Shown here in pieces: positions 1 through 5,098 of a DNA stretch of 6,588 bases; position 1 is the stretch's first letter, and the number at the start of each line of letters is the position of its first letter. The stretch spans positions 1 to 6,588 of the forward strand of contig JAGHBQ010000169.1 in NCBI GenBank assembly GCA_021160945.1. The letters are read 5' to 3'. Made by a program: the position numbers and the translations under genes. The DNA is from Thermoplasmata archaeon (lineage in GTDB: Archaea > Thermoplasmatota > Thermoplasmata > Thermoplasmatales > Aciduliprofundaceae). The notes under the pieces were generated by a model that searched no databases, was not told where the DNA came from, and was given only the letters and a program-made list of their open reading frames with translations.

Positions 1-1
1 G

Positions 2-157
2 GGAACGGCAATGGCAATTGCGATGAGTGCCGGAATGGGCTTAATGGCTATTCCACCCGCAGTTACTCCATTGATTCAGATTCCATTCTTAATAGGATAT
101 GTGAAACTGTGGAAGAAAATAGCAAAAATGTGGATGGGAAGAAAAAGGAAAGAATAA
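2..157 (+). CDS. C-terminal end of an unidentified membrane protein (partial, 5' end outside window)
   Basis: An open frame enters from the left edge (first whole codon at base 2) and ends at TAA 155-157, giving 51 residues. The stretch is hydrophobic, with many Ala, Met, Ile and Gly, then a Pro-rich turn (IPPAVTPLIQIP), a second hydrophobic piece (FLIGYV) and a strongly basic tail ending GRKRKE. This looks like the last one or two membrane segments of an integral membrane protein with a positively charged cytoplasmic end. I do not recognise the family from so short a piece. It converges on the fumarase beta gene, with only 8 bp between the two stop codons. A T6 run at 179-184, inside the end of the fumarase gene, could help terminate it. 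The frame is convincing because it stays open to a lysine/arginine-rich end typical of membrane proteins, but this cannot be proven without the upstream sequence. Confidence 0.6.
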   Translation, partial: GTAMAIAMSAGMGLMAIPPAVTPLIQIPFLIGYVKLWKKIAKMWMGRKRKE

Positions 158-159
158 AG

Positions 160-184
160 AAAAAGTCATCTTTCTATCTTTTTT
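160..184. terminator. Possible bidirectional T-rich terminator between convergent genes
   Basis: Archaeal transcription often ends at T-runs without a hairpin. Here the plus strand has T6 at 179-184, just past the membrane-protein stop. The minus strand has T5 at 164-160, directly after the fumarase beta stop. Each lies where its transcript should end. Such runs are common in A/T-rich DNA, so this is weak evidence. Confidence 0.3.
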
Positions 185-744
185 AAAATATCTTCCAAAT
201 TTTTTCTTGCATTTTTGTTCACATCATCATAGAGGCTCTTTCCGTGTGAGTCCATGGTTACCACGAGGGGACCAAACTCCTCGACGCGGAATACCCACAC
301 GGCCTCGGGGATTCCGAGTTCTTCAAGGAATTGCACCTCCTTCACTCCCTTTATCCTTTCCGCAGCGAGAGCTCCACAGCCTCCAGTGTAGGCAGTGTAA
401 ACAGCGCCATGCTCTTTCAGAGTTTTCAGAGTGCGGGGCCCCATTCCTCCCTTACCCACAATTATAGCAGGATGGAACTTAGCTATGAATTCATCTTCGA
501 ATATCTCCATTCTTATACTTGTGGTGGGCCCTGCTGCCACAACTTTCCACTCACCGTTCTTCTTCGCAACTACTGGGCCGCAGTGGTAAATCACGGAACC
601 TTTCAGGTCCAGCGGAGAGCCCTCCTCCAGCAGCTTTTTGTGTGCCTCATCCCTTGCAAGAATGACCTCGCCGGTAATGTAAATCACGTCGCCCACTTTG
701 TACTTCCTTGCATCCTGAATTGGTGTCTTCTCGTGATACTCCAT
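166..744 (-). CDS. fumB: Class I fumarate hydratase, beta subunit (C-terminal catalytic domain)
   Basis: The 192-residue product is the swivelling beta subunit of the two-subunit, oxygen-sensitive [4Fe-4S] fumarase, which interconverts fumarate and L-malate in the cytoplasm. Family hallmarks visible are the HCGP motif (residues 54-57), GPTTSIRM (72-79), the KGGMG turn (98-102), the GGCGA loop (121-125) and DSHG near the end (165-168). The length matches stand-alone archaeal beta subunits; in bacterial FumA-type enzymes this region is fused to the alpha part. The ATG at 744 follows directly after the alpha-subunit stop (745-747), and a GGAGGTG ribosome site at 751-757 lies six bases upstream, so the start is secure and the subunits are translationally coupled. 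L-tartrate dehydratase beta subunits belong to the same family and cannot be excluded from sequence alone, but fumarase is much more likely in an archaeal core-metabolism setting. The gene is more GC-rich than most of the window. Confidence 0.93.
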   Translation of the reverse strand: MEYHEKTPIQDARKYKVGDVIYITGEVILARDEAHKKLLEEGSPLDLKGSVIYHCGPVVAKKNGEWKVVAAGPTTSIRMEIFEDEFIAKFHPAIIVGKGGMGPRTLKTLKEHGAVYTAYTGGCGALAAERIKGVKEVQFLEELGIPEAVWVFRVEEFGPLVVTMDSHGKSLYDDVNKNARKNLEDILKKIER

Positions 745-1596
745 TCAGACCACCTCCACCTTGCCATCAGCGCTTATCCTCACCTTTCTCTTTCTGTTGG
801 CCCAGCATTGCGTGACTATACCTAGCGGCAGTGTTGCGGGATGTCTGTGAGCGTATTCAACATGCACATCAAGTACCGTGGTATCGCCACCCAGTCCCAT
901 GGGCCCTATACCCAGCTTGTTGGCCATTTCATATAGTTCCTCCTCCAGCTGAGCTACGAACTCTTCCTCGTGTCTCGCGCCTATGGGTCTCAGAATTGCC
1001 GCCTTCTTTGCAAGGGTTAGTGCCAGGTCTGCACCTCCTCCTATACCCACACCGATTATCGTCGGCGGGCATGGCTTACCTCCTGAATTGAATATGTGCT
1101 CTATCACCTTCTTCTTTATACCTTTGATTCCCACGCCGGGTGGAAGCATGTAAAGCCCGCTCATGTTCTCGCTACCGCCACCCTTAGGTATAACATGTAT
1201 CACAGCGTCGTCTCCTTCGTGCAGCTCCCAATGGATGTACGGAACGAATCTTCCAGTGTTATCCCCAGAGTTCTTGTGCAGAAAAGGATGCACTGCATTC
1301 GGACGAAGTGGAATTTCTTTGGTAGCACGTCTAACTGCCTCCTCTATCGCCACCTTCAGTTCCCGTATGAACGGAAAATCGTAGCCCACATCCATAAAGA
1401 ATGTTTGCAAACCTGTATCCTGGCACATGGGAAGGGAGTACTTCTCTGCAATTTCCACATTTTTTAGAATCGCCTCCAGCTGCGTTCTTGCTAGAGGATT
1501 ACTCTCTCTCTCATATGCTGCCTTCAATGCCTTCACAGTGTCTTCAGAAAGTTTGGTCTCAGCCTTCTTTATGGCATAAACTATCTCATCAATCAT
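745..1596 (-). CDS. fumA: Class I fumarate hydratase, alpha subunit (iron-sulfur domain)
   Basis: This is the cluster-binding subunit of the heterodimeric [4Fe-4S] fumarase; with the beta subunit encoded immediately downstream it hydrates fumarate to malate. Three cysteines expected to hold the cluster are present: Cys58 in MCQDTG, Cys176 in GGKPCPPT and Cys264 in TQCWANR (numbered from the ATG at 1596). Other conserved pieces are RPNAVHP, KNSGDNTG, the Gly-rich PKGGGSENMS and GIGGGAD, and the GIGPMGLGG loop. An in-frame GTG at 1605 would add three residues, but it forms the end of a GGAGGTG ribosome site (1603-1609) placed six bases before the ATG at 1596, so the ATG is chosen. At 283 residues it matches stand-alone archaeal alpha subunits. 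The operon is alpha-beta with no gap, transcribed from its own promoter in the 53-bp gap behind the PAC2 gene. Tartrate dehydratase is the alternative reading. Confidence 0.93.
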   Translation of the reverse strand: MIDEIVYAIKKAETKLSEDTVKALKAAYERESNPLARTQLEAILKNVEIAEKYSLPMCQDTGLQTFFMDVGYDFPFIRELKVAIEEAVRRATKEIPLRPNAVHPFLHKNSGDNTGRFVPYIHWELHEGDDAVIHVIPKGGGSENMSGLYMLPPGVGIKGIKKKVIEHIFNSGGKPCPPTIIGVGIGGGADLALTLAKKAAILRPIGARHEEEFVAQLEEELYEMANKLGIGPMGLGGDTTVLDVHVEYAHRHPATLPLGIVTQCWANRKRKVRISADGKVEVV

Positions 1597-1649
1597 AAGA
1601 AACACCTCCGAAAAGGTAAGTATTTCAAAAATTTAAGGTTTACCTTAAT
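1597..1649 (-). promoter_or_regulatory. Predicted fumarase operon promoter with embedded palindrome
   Basis: The 53-bp gap between the PAC2 stop and the fumarase alpha start is A/T-rich. On the minus strand it reads CCTTAAATTTTT (1638-1627), a plausible archaeal BRE/TATA element. Initiation about 25 bases downstream would fall near 1606, leaving a very short leader that begins close to the GGAGGTG site. A perfect 7-bp inverted repeat with a two-base spacer, TTAAGGT-TT-ACCTTAA (1633-1648), overlaps the upstream half of this element. It is well placed for a dimeric repressor or activator. Its location and symmetry are seen directly; promoter function and a bound regulator are inferred. Confidence 0.5.
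1633..1648. repeat. 16-bp perfect palindrome (7-bp arms, 2-bp spacer), candidate operator
   Basis: TTAAGGT-TT-ACCTTAA reads the same on both strands apart from the two spacer bases. It starts just past the PAC2 stop codon and covers the probable BRE/TATA region of the fumarase promoter. The arms are too short and A/T-rich for a strong RNA hairpin, so a DNA-binding site is the more likely role. I cannot tell which regulator would bind. Confidence 0.45.
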
Positions 1650-2405
1650 TTAGCCAATGTAACCGAGATCTTCCTTTCTTTCCTCGCTTTTCTGTTCTTC
1701 CTTAAGTTGTGTGGTTATTTCAGTAATCTCTTGAGAGCGAAGCGCAATCTCCTCTAAGTCAAGCTCCAGATTAAAATACTCTTTAACAATTTTTAGTATC
1801 TCATATGAGCTTTTTGGGTCAGAAAAATAGCCTGAGGTCTCGCCCATTAGACATACTCCTTTCATATCAAAAACAACCGAACCAAGGCCAAGAAGAAGCC
1901 CTGCAGCGCCAACAATTCCTCCAGCAGGGTCTGTGGGTGAGAAGTACACACCATATTTCTTCATCTCTTCTACAAGCTCCTTATGCGTGGCCGCTCCGAA
2001 AACACGGGGCTTGTCTACAAGCTGCCCTGTGCCATAGCCACCCAGGGTAAATATTAACTTGGCTCCGTATTCCTTCACTATTTCCAGGACTTTGTATGAT
2101 AGTTCATACTGGCCTTCAGAGCTCATTCCCTGATAATCACCTACAAGAATTATGAGATCTCTACCATTGGGATTCTTGTAGTAACAGAGCTCATTCTTCA
2201 CAAGAGAAATAGTCCCATCGTTCTGCATAAGAACCTGGGGTGGTAAATACTTAGAATAGAGCTCTACAAAAGGTTTTGCATTTAATTTCTCCTTTAGATA
2301 TTCCGCCGATATTTTTCCAACATTTCCTACTCCAGGTAGACCTTCAATTAAAACAGGATCTTTTAATTTCGGTTTCACCAGATATTTAACTATGATCGGT
2401 TCCAT
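1650..2405 (-). CDS. PAC2-family protein, probable proteasome assembly chaperone (PbaB-like)
   Basis: The 251-residue product belongs to the archaeal PAC2/COG2047 family, related to the eukaryotic 20S proteasome assembly chaperone PAC2 and to archaeal PbaA/PbaB. Visible family features are LPGVGNVGKIS near the N-terminus (residues 23-33), a central VGDYQ (88-92), the GGYGTG loop (122-127), a Gly-rich GGIVGAAGLLLGLG helix cap (162-175) and GETSGYFSDP (188-197). A charged, probably helical tail (218-246) ends in LGYIG. This resembles the HbYX proteasome-docking motif in having a C-terminal Tyr, but the Tyr is third from the end rather than second, so docking is uncertain. The ATG at 2405 has a GAGGTG site five bases upstream (2411-2416) and lies inside the end of nop10, with a 16-bp overlap. 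It is the last gene of the translation cluster. Older annotations call such proteins ATP-grasp or carboligase-like, which is probably wrong. Confidence 0.85.
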   Translation of the reverse strand: MEPIIVKYLVKPKLKDPVLIEGLPGVGNVGKISAEYLKEKLNAKPFVELYSKYLPPQVLMQNDGTISLVKNELCYYKNPNGRDLIILVGDYQGMSSEGQYELSYKVLEIVKEYGAKLIFTLGGYGTGQLVDKPRVFGAATHKELVEEMKKYGVYFSPTDPAGGIVGAAGLLLGLGSVVFDMKGVCLMGETSGYFSDPKSSYEILKIVKEYFNLELDLEEIALRSQEITEITTQLKEEQKSEERKEDLGYIG

Positions 2406-2566
2406 TCTTTCACCTCTTTTTTGAGCATTCTTCTGTATTTACCATACTTATCTTCAGGAGAAAATCTCGGGGGAAGAACCTCGTAGGTCTTCTCTCCACA
2501 GGCGGGACATATTTCCCGAAGAGTGTATCTTCCGCATACTGGGCATTTTCTTATGAGAGTGTGCAT
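2390..2566 (-). CDS. nop10: H/ACA RNP component Nop10 (58 residues)
   Basis: This short gene fills the space between aIF2-alpha and the PAC2 gene. Translation gives 58 residues beginning MHTLIRKCPVCGRYTL and including LPPRFSPEDKYGKYRR, a close match to archaeal Nop10. Nop10 binds the Cbf5 pseudouridine synthase and stabilises H/ACA guide RNPs that convert uridine to pseudouridine in rRNA. Four cysteines, two CPxC pairs (Cys8/Cys11 and Cys20/Cys23), form the zinc ribbon specific to archaeal Nop10. The PPRFSPEDxYxxYRR segment is the conserved linker that contacts Cbf5, followed by the expected basic helix. The ATG at 2566 starts two bases after the aIF2-alpha stop, with AAGG upstream at 2575-2578. 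The TAG at 2390-2392 lies 16 bp inside the PAC2 gene, so the two are probably translationally coupled. Family length is usually 50-60 residues. Identification is by recognised motif, not by a search. Confidence 0.95.
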   Translation of the reverse strand: MHTLIRKCPVCGRYTLREICPACGEKTYEVLPPRFSPEDKYGKYRRMLKKEVKEWNRS

Positions 2567-2568
2567 TT

Positions 2569-3333
2569 TTACAACCTTCTGTGAAATTCGCCCTCTCCAC
2601 CCATCTTTTTAAACATCTCAAGCGCGCAATTGGCTGCTCTCTGAAGAATATCTTCTGCTGTTTTGTAATCCTCTGCCTTTACCATAACCCTATACCTTGG
2701 AGCTCCCACATATGTAACGGTGATATTCTCACTCTCTATCTCCTGAAGAACTTTTTTTATTCTTTCGATGCCATCTGGAGCGTTGGTGGTTAACTCAAGA
2801 TAACCGGAAATCTTAACATATGGAGGCACTATATTCTCTCTAGCAACCTCTGTGAAAACCTTTATCCATTCACCATCAAAACCTTCATCTTCAAGAGCAT
2901 CTTCATTTATGGCAGCATCCTCAAATGCAGGATAGAGCCCCCCATATCTTTCCATAAGCTCATATCCAAATTCTTCATAGCATTCATCTACTTTTTTACC
3001 CAATCGCTGGGCTACGATTTCGAATAATTTCTGCGCCTTTCTCTCATTTTTCCATTCCTGAATTTTCTCGCGACGCTGATGCTCGTTCACTCTTTTAAGC
3101 GATAAATCTATATGCCCTCTGCTGGGGTCCACGCGCAGAACCTTGCATACGACTTTCTGCCCCTCTCTAACATGATCGCGGATGTACTTAATCCATCCAG
3201 TGGCGATTTCTCCTATATGGATAAACCCCTCCTTGTTGTCATACTCATCTAGGCTAACAAATGCCCCATAGGGCTTCACGGTTTTAACGGTTCCGATCAC
3301 AAGCTCCCCCACTTCTGGATATTCCCTTCTCAA
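2569..3333 (-). CDS. eif2a: Translation initiation factor aIF2, alpha subunit
   Basis: This 254-residue protein is the alpha subunit of the heterotrimeric aIF2, which delivers initiator Met-tRNA to the small ribosomal subunit. The three expected domains are visible: an N-terminal S1/OB fold (about 8-82, with GAFVSL, EGFIHIGEIA and GHIDLSLKRV), a helical middle domain (about 85-170) and a C-terminal alpha/beta domain (about 172-250). The region matching eukaryotic eIF2-alpha Ser51 reads EIATGWIKYIRD here, with no serine, so control by an eIF2 kinase at that site is not possible. Thr45 is the only hydroxyl residue nearby. The start is a TTG at 3333, supported by a GAGGTG site at 3339-3344 five bases upstream. 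It overlaps the S27e stop as TTGA, and the N-terminus (RREYPEVGELVIGTV) agrees with the family. The gene sits third in the ribosomal cluster and is followed two bases later by nop10. Confidence 0.95.
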   Translation of the reverse strand: MRREYPEVGELVIGTVKTVKPYGAFVSLDEYDNKEGFIHIGEIATGWIKYIRDHVREGQKVVCKVLRVDPSRGHIDLSLKRVNEHQRREKIQEWKNERKAQKLFEIVAQRLGKKVDECYEEFGYELMERYGGLYPAFEDAAINEDALEDEGFDGEWIKVFTEVARENIVPPYVKISGYLELTTNAPDGIERIKKVLQEIESENITVTYVGAPRYRVMVKAEDYKTAEDILQRAANCALEMFKKMGGEGEFHRRL

Positions 3334-3527
3334 GTATACACCTCTACAATCTCACCTTTAATATCCGCTTTGCCTCCTGTTGGAACAGCAAGAGTTGCGC
3401 CACACACATGACACTTAACAACAGTACTGATCCTTATGTAGATTAGCTGCTCATTGCCACAATCTGGGCATTTGACCTTTACAAAAGCTTTATCAATATT
3501 CTTTCCTGCTTTTTCTTTTTTACCCAC
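3330..3527 (-). CDS. rps27e: Small-subunit ribosomal protein S27e (eS27)
   Basis: The 65-residue product is an archaeal/eukaryotic-type zinc-ribbon protein of the 30S ribosomal subunit. The family core is unmistakable: VKCPDCGNEQ (Cys20, Cys23), then VVKCHVCGATLA (Cys39, Cys42), then PTGGKADIKGEIVEV. All four zinc-binding cysteines are intact. The first fifteen or so residues are lysine-rich and somewhat variable. Translation begins at a GTG (3527) directly after the L44e stop at 3528-3530. A full GGAGGTG site (3534-3540) six bases upstream supports this non-ATG start. The gene overlaps aIF2-alpha by four bases (TTGA). Its position between L44e and aIF2-alpha is the order I know from other archaea. 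Confidence 0.95.
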   Translation of the reverse strand: MGKKEKAGKNIDKAFVKVKCPDCGNEQLIYIRISTVVKCHVCGATLAVPTGGKADIKGEIVEVYT

Positions 3528-3812
3528 TTACTTCACCTCCACAAGCTCGAATTTTTTGGCACGAATCATCGGGGAAGTGTGCGCTCTGTTGCACTCGCTA
3601 CATCTGAAACGAAGATTGAGCCTCTTTGTGGGTTTCTCTCGCCCCTCATATCTTGGCCTTGGAAATCCCCCGTAGCCTGCAGTCACTCGCCTGAATCTTC
3701 TCTGACCTGCTCTGAGCTCACTTGCCTTTCTCTTCTTCACCTTTTCCACAACATGAATCGTATGACGCTTGCAGTAAGGACAGTACATTTTTATTTTCCT
3801 GGGCATCTTCAT
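3528..3812 (-). CDS. rpl44e: Large-subunit ribosomal protein L44e (eL42)
   Basis: This is the archaeal homologue of eukaryotic L44/L36A, a zinc-binding protein at the E-site of the 50S subunit. From the ATG at 3812 it has 94 residues, the usual size. Seen directly are [18 protein letters not shown] at the start, a lysine-rich linker, the GGFPRP segment, [17 protein letters not shown] and a basic tail. Zinc ligands are Cys11/Cys14 and Cys71/Cys74. An upstream in-frame GTG at 3821 would add three residues, but the bases GGTGAT (3817-3822) match the archaeal anti-SD sequence four bases before the ATG at 3812. The N-terminus MKMPRK is also what related archaeal proteins have, so 3812 is preferred. 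It is the first gene of the five-gene minus-strand cluster, with a predicted TATA box at about 3844-3858. Confidence 0.94.
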   Translation of the reverse strand: MKMPRKIKMYCPYCKRHTIHVVEKVKKRKASELRAGQRRFRRVTAGYGGFPRPRYEGREKPTKRLNLRFRCSECNRAHTSPMIRAKKFELVEVK

Positions 3813-3843
3813 ACCTATCACCAGACTAAGGGACGAATAGGCA

Positions 3844-3860
3844 GGTAATATTTAAGTGTT
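3844..3860. promoter_or_regulatory. Predicted divergent TATA region for the rpl44e cluster and the folP gene
   Basis: The short gap between L44e and the dihydropteroate synthase contains one clear A/T element, GGTAATATTTAAGTG (3844-3858). On the minus strand it reads CACTTAAATATTACC, a good archaeal TATA box. Initiation about 25 bases downstream would be near 3826, leaving a leader of about 15 bases that includes the GGTGAT ribosome site of L44e. On the plus strand the same bases (TAATATTTAAG) lie about 30 bases before the ATG at 3881, a workable distance for a leaderless folP transcript. The element is seen; its use in both directions is inferred. Confidence 0.5.
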
Positions 3861-3880
3861 TTCTCTTCATCTTCTCTTCC

Positions 3881-5098
3881 ATGGTTAACTTTTTAATCAT
3901 AAACCGATTCTCTATTATGTTCAATGCACATGTAATTAACGATGTTGAGGAGAAGATGCAAAAAATAGGAGTATCTAAGGATGGGATAGAAATTATGAAG
4001 AAGAAGGGAAGATTTTACGCTATAAAACTTGAGAATCTTCCGTTGAAAGGGGCCTTGCTTCTCAAGCAGGAAGCTCTTGCAGCGGGGATGGATTGCTCTC
4101 TTCCCTGGTGTGCTGCTACCTTAAAATGTGAAAAAGTGCCTGCTATACTTTTTGGCACGCAGAGACAGTTTGAAATACTGATAGAAAAGATGAAAATGCA
4201 ACCATTTAAGGGGAAAGATATGGCAGAGGAAATTTTGAAAACCCTAAGAAATTATGAGAAAGACGAGTTCTTAATCTCTGCCAGAGATTTCAAAATAAAG
4301 GTTCCTCCAGTAAGGCTTATGGGAATTCTCAACGTAACCCCAGATTCTTTTTCGGATGGAGGTAAATATTTCAGTGTGGATGCTGCCGTATCCCGTGCAA
4401 GAAGGATGGTGGAGAAGGGCGCGGACATAATTGATATAGGGGGAGAGTCATCCCGTCCGTTTTCTTCCCCTATAAGCGAAGAGGAAGAACTTCATCGTGT
4501 AATTCCTGTGCTGGAGAACCTTGATGATCTAAAGATTCCTATTTCTGTGGATACATACAAACCCAGAGTTGCGGAAGAAGCGCTTAAAAGAGGAGCTAGC
4601 ATAATAAACGATATTTTTGCACTCCGGAAGGATGGAATGGCTGAGGTTATAAGAGATTATGATGCGGCTGTGGTAATAATGCATATGAAGGGTGAACCCA
4701 AGAATATGCAGGTTAATCCCACCTATGAGGACACTGTTTCAGAGATAATGAGATTTCTAAGGGAACGCATAAACTTTGCAAAAAGCAAGGGGATTGAGGA
4801 AGATAAGATAATTATAGACCCAGGCATAGGTTTTGGGAAGAGAGTTGAGGATAATTTAGTGATTCTAAAAGATCTCAACTCCTTCCGTTCTCTAGGTTAT
4901 CCCATTTTGATAGGTACCTCCAGAAAGAGTTTCATAGGAAAAATATTGGATGTGGATACAGACCAAAGATTAGAGGGAACTATTGCTACCAATATAATCG
5001 CCATAATGAATGGAGCAGGCATTTTGAGGGTTCACGATGTGAAGGAACATCTTAGAGCAATTAAAATTGCTGAGGAGATTATGAGGGTGAAACTATGA
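3881..5098 (+). CDS. folP: Dihydropteroate synthase with archaeal-type N-terminal extension
   Basis: The enzyme class joins a pterin pyrophosphate to p-aminobenzoate in folate-type cofactor synthesis. The C-terminal TIM-barrel (about 144-405) keeps the DHPS signatures: GILNVTPDSFSDGGKY (148-163), DIIDIGGESSRP (182-193), SVDTYK (222-227), NDI (243-245), MHMKG (267-271), DPGIGFGK (313-320), GTSRKSFIG (345-353) and RVHDV (383-387). One change is GGESSRP where most enzymes have GGESTRP. The first about 140 residues are an extra domain with LLKQEALAAGMDCSLP and LFGTQRQFEILIEKMKMQPF, which I recall from other archaeal DHPS-like proteins; its role is unknown. The start is uncertain. ATG 3881 and ATG 3917 (MFNAHVIND) both lack a ribosome site, suggesting a leaderless mRNA, and family similarity begins near the second. 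The stop overlaps the next gene as ATGA. The true pterin substrate (folate or a methanopterin-like compound) cannot be told from sequence. Confidence 0.9.
   Translation: MVNFLIINRFSIMFNAHVINDVEEKMQKIGVSKDGIEIMKKKGRFYAIKLENLPLKGALLLKQEALAAGMDCSLPWCAATLKCEKVPAILFGTQRQFEILIEKMKMQPFKGKDMAEEILKTLRNYEKDEFLISARDFKIKVPPVRLMGILNVTPDSFSDGGKYFSVDAAVSRARRMVEKGADIIDIGGESSRPFSSPISEEEELHRVIPVLENLDDLKIPISVDTYKPRVAEEALKRGASIINDIFALRKDGMAEVIRDYDAAVVIMHMKGEPKNMQVNPTYEDTVSEIMRFLRERINFAKSKGIEEDKIIIDPGIGFGKRVEDNLVILKDLNSFRSLGYPILIGTSRKSFIGKILDVDTDQRLEGTIATNIIAIMNGAGILRVHDVKEHLRAIKIAEEIMRVKL

Noticed and set aside
207..1598. Several plus-strand open frames of 65-164 codons across the fumarase genes
   Set aside because: They are antisense to two well-identified enzymes, encode Ser/Leu/His/Cys-rich sequences with no recognisable domain, and owe their length to the higher GC of that region.
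1597..1605. GTG at 1605 as the fumarase alpha start
   Set aside because: The GTG is part of the GGAGGTG ribosome site itself; the ATG at 1596 has correct spacing.
3813..3821. GTG at 3821 as the L44e start
   Set aside because: It lies within the GGTGAT ribosome-binding sequence, and related proteins begin MKMPRK, which corresponds to the ATG at 3812.
1805..3848. Plus-strand open frames antisense to PAC2, aIF2-alpha, S27e and L44e
   Set aside because: All are shadows of conserved minus-strand genes, without promoters, ribosome sites or plausible protein composition.
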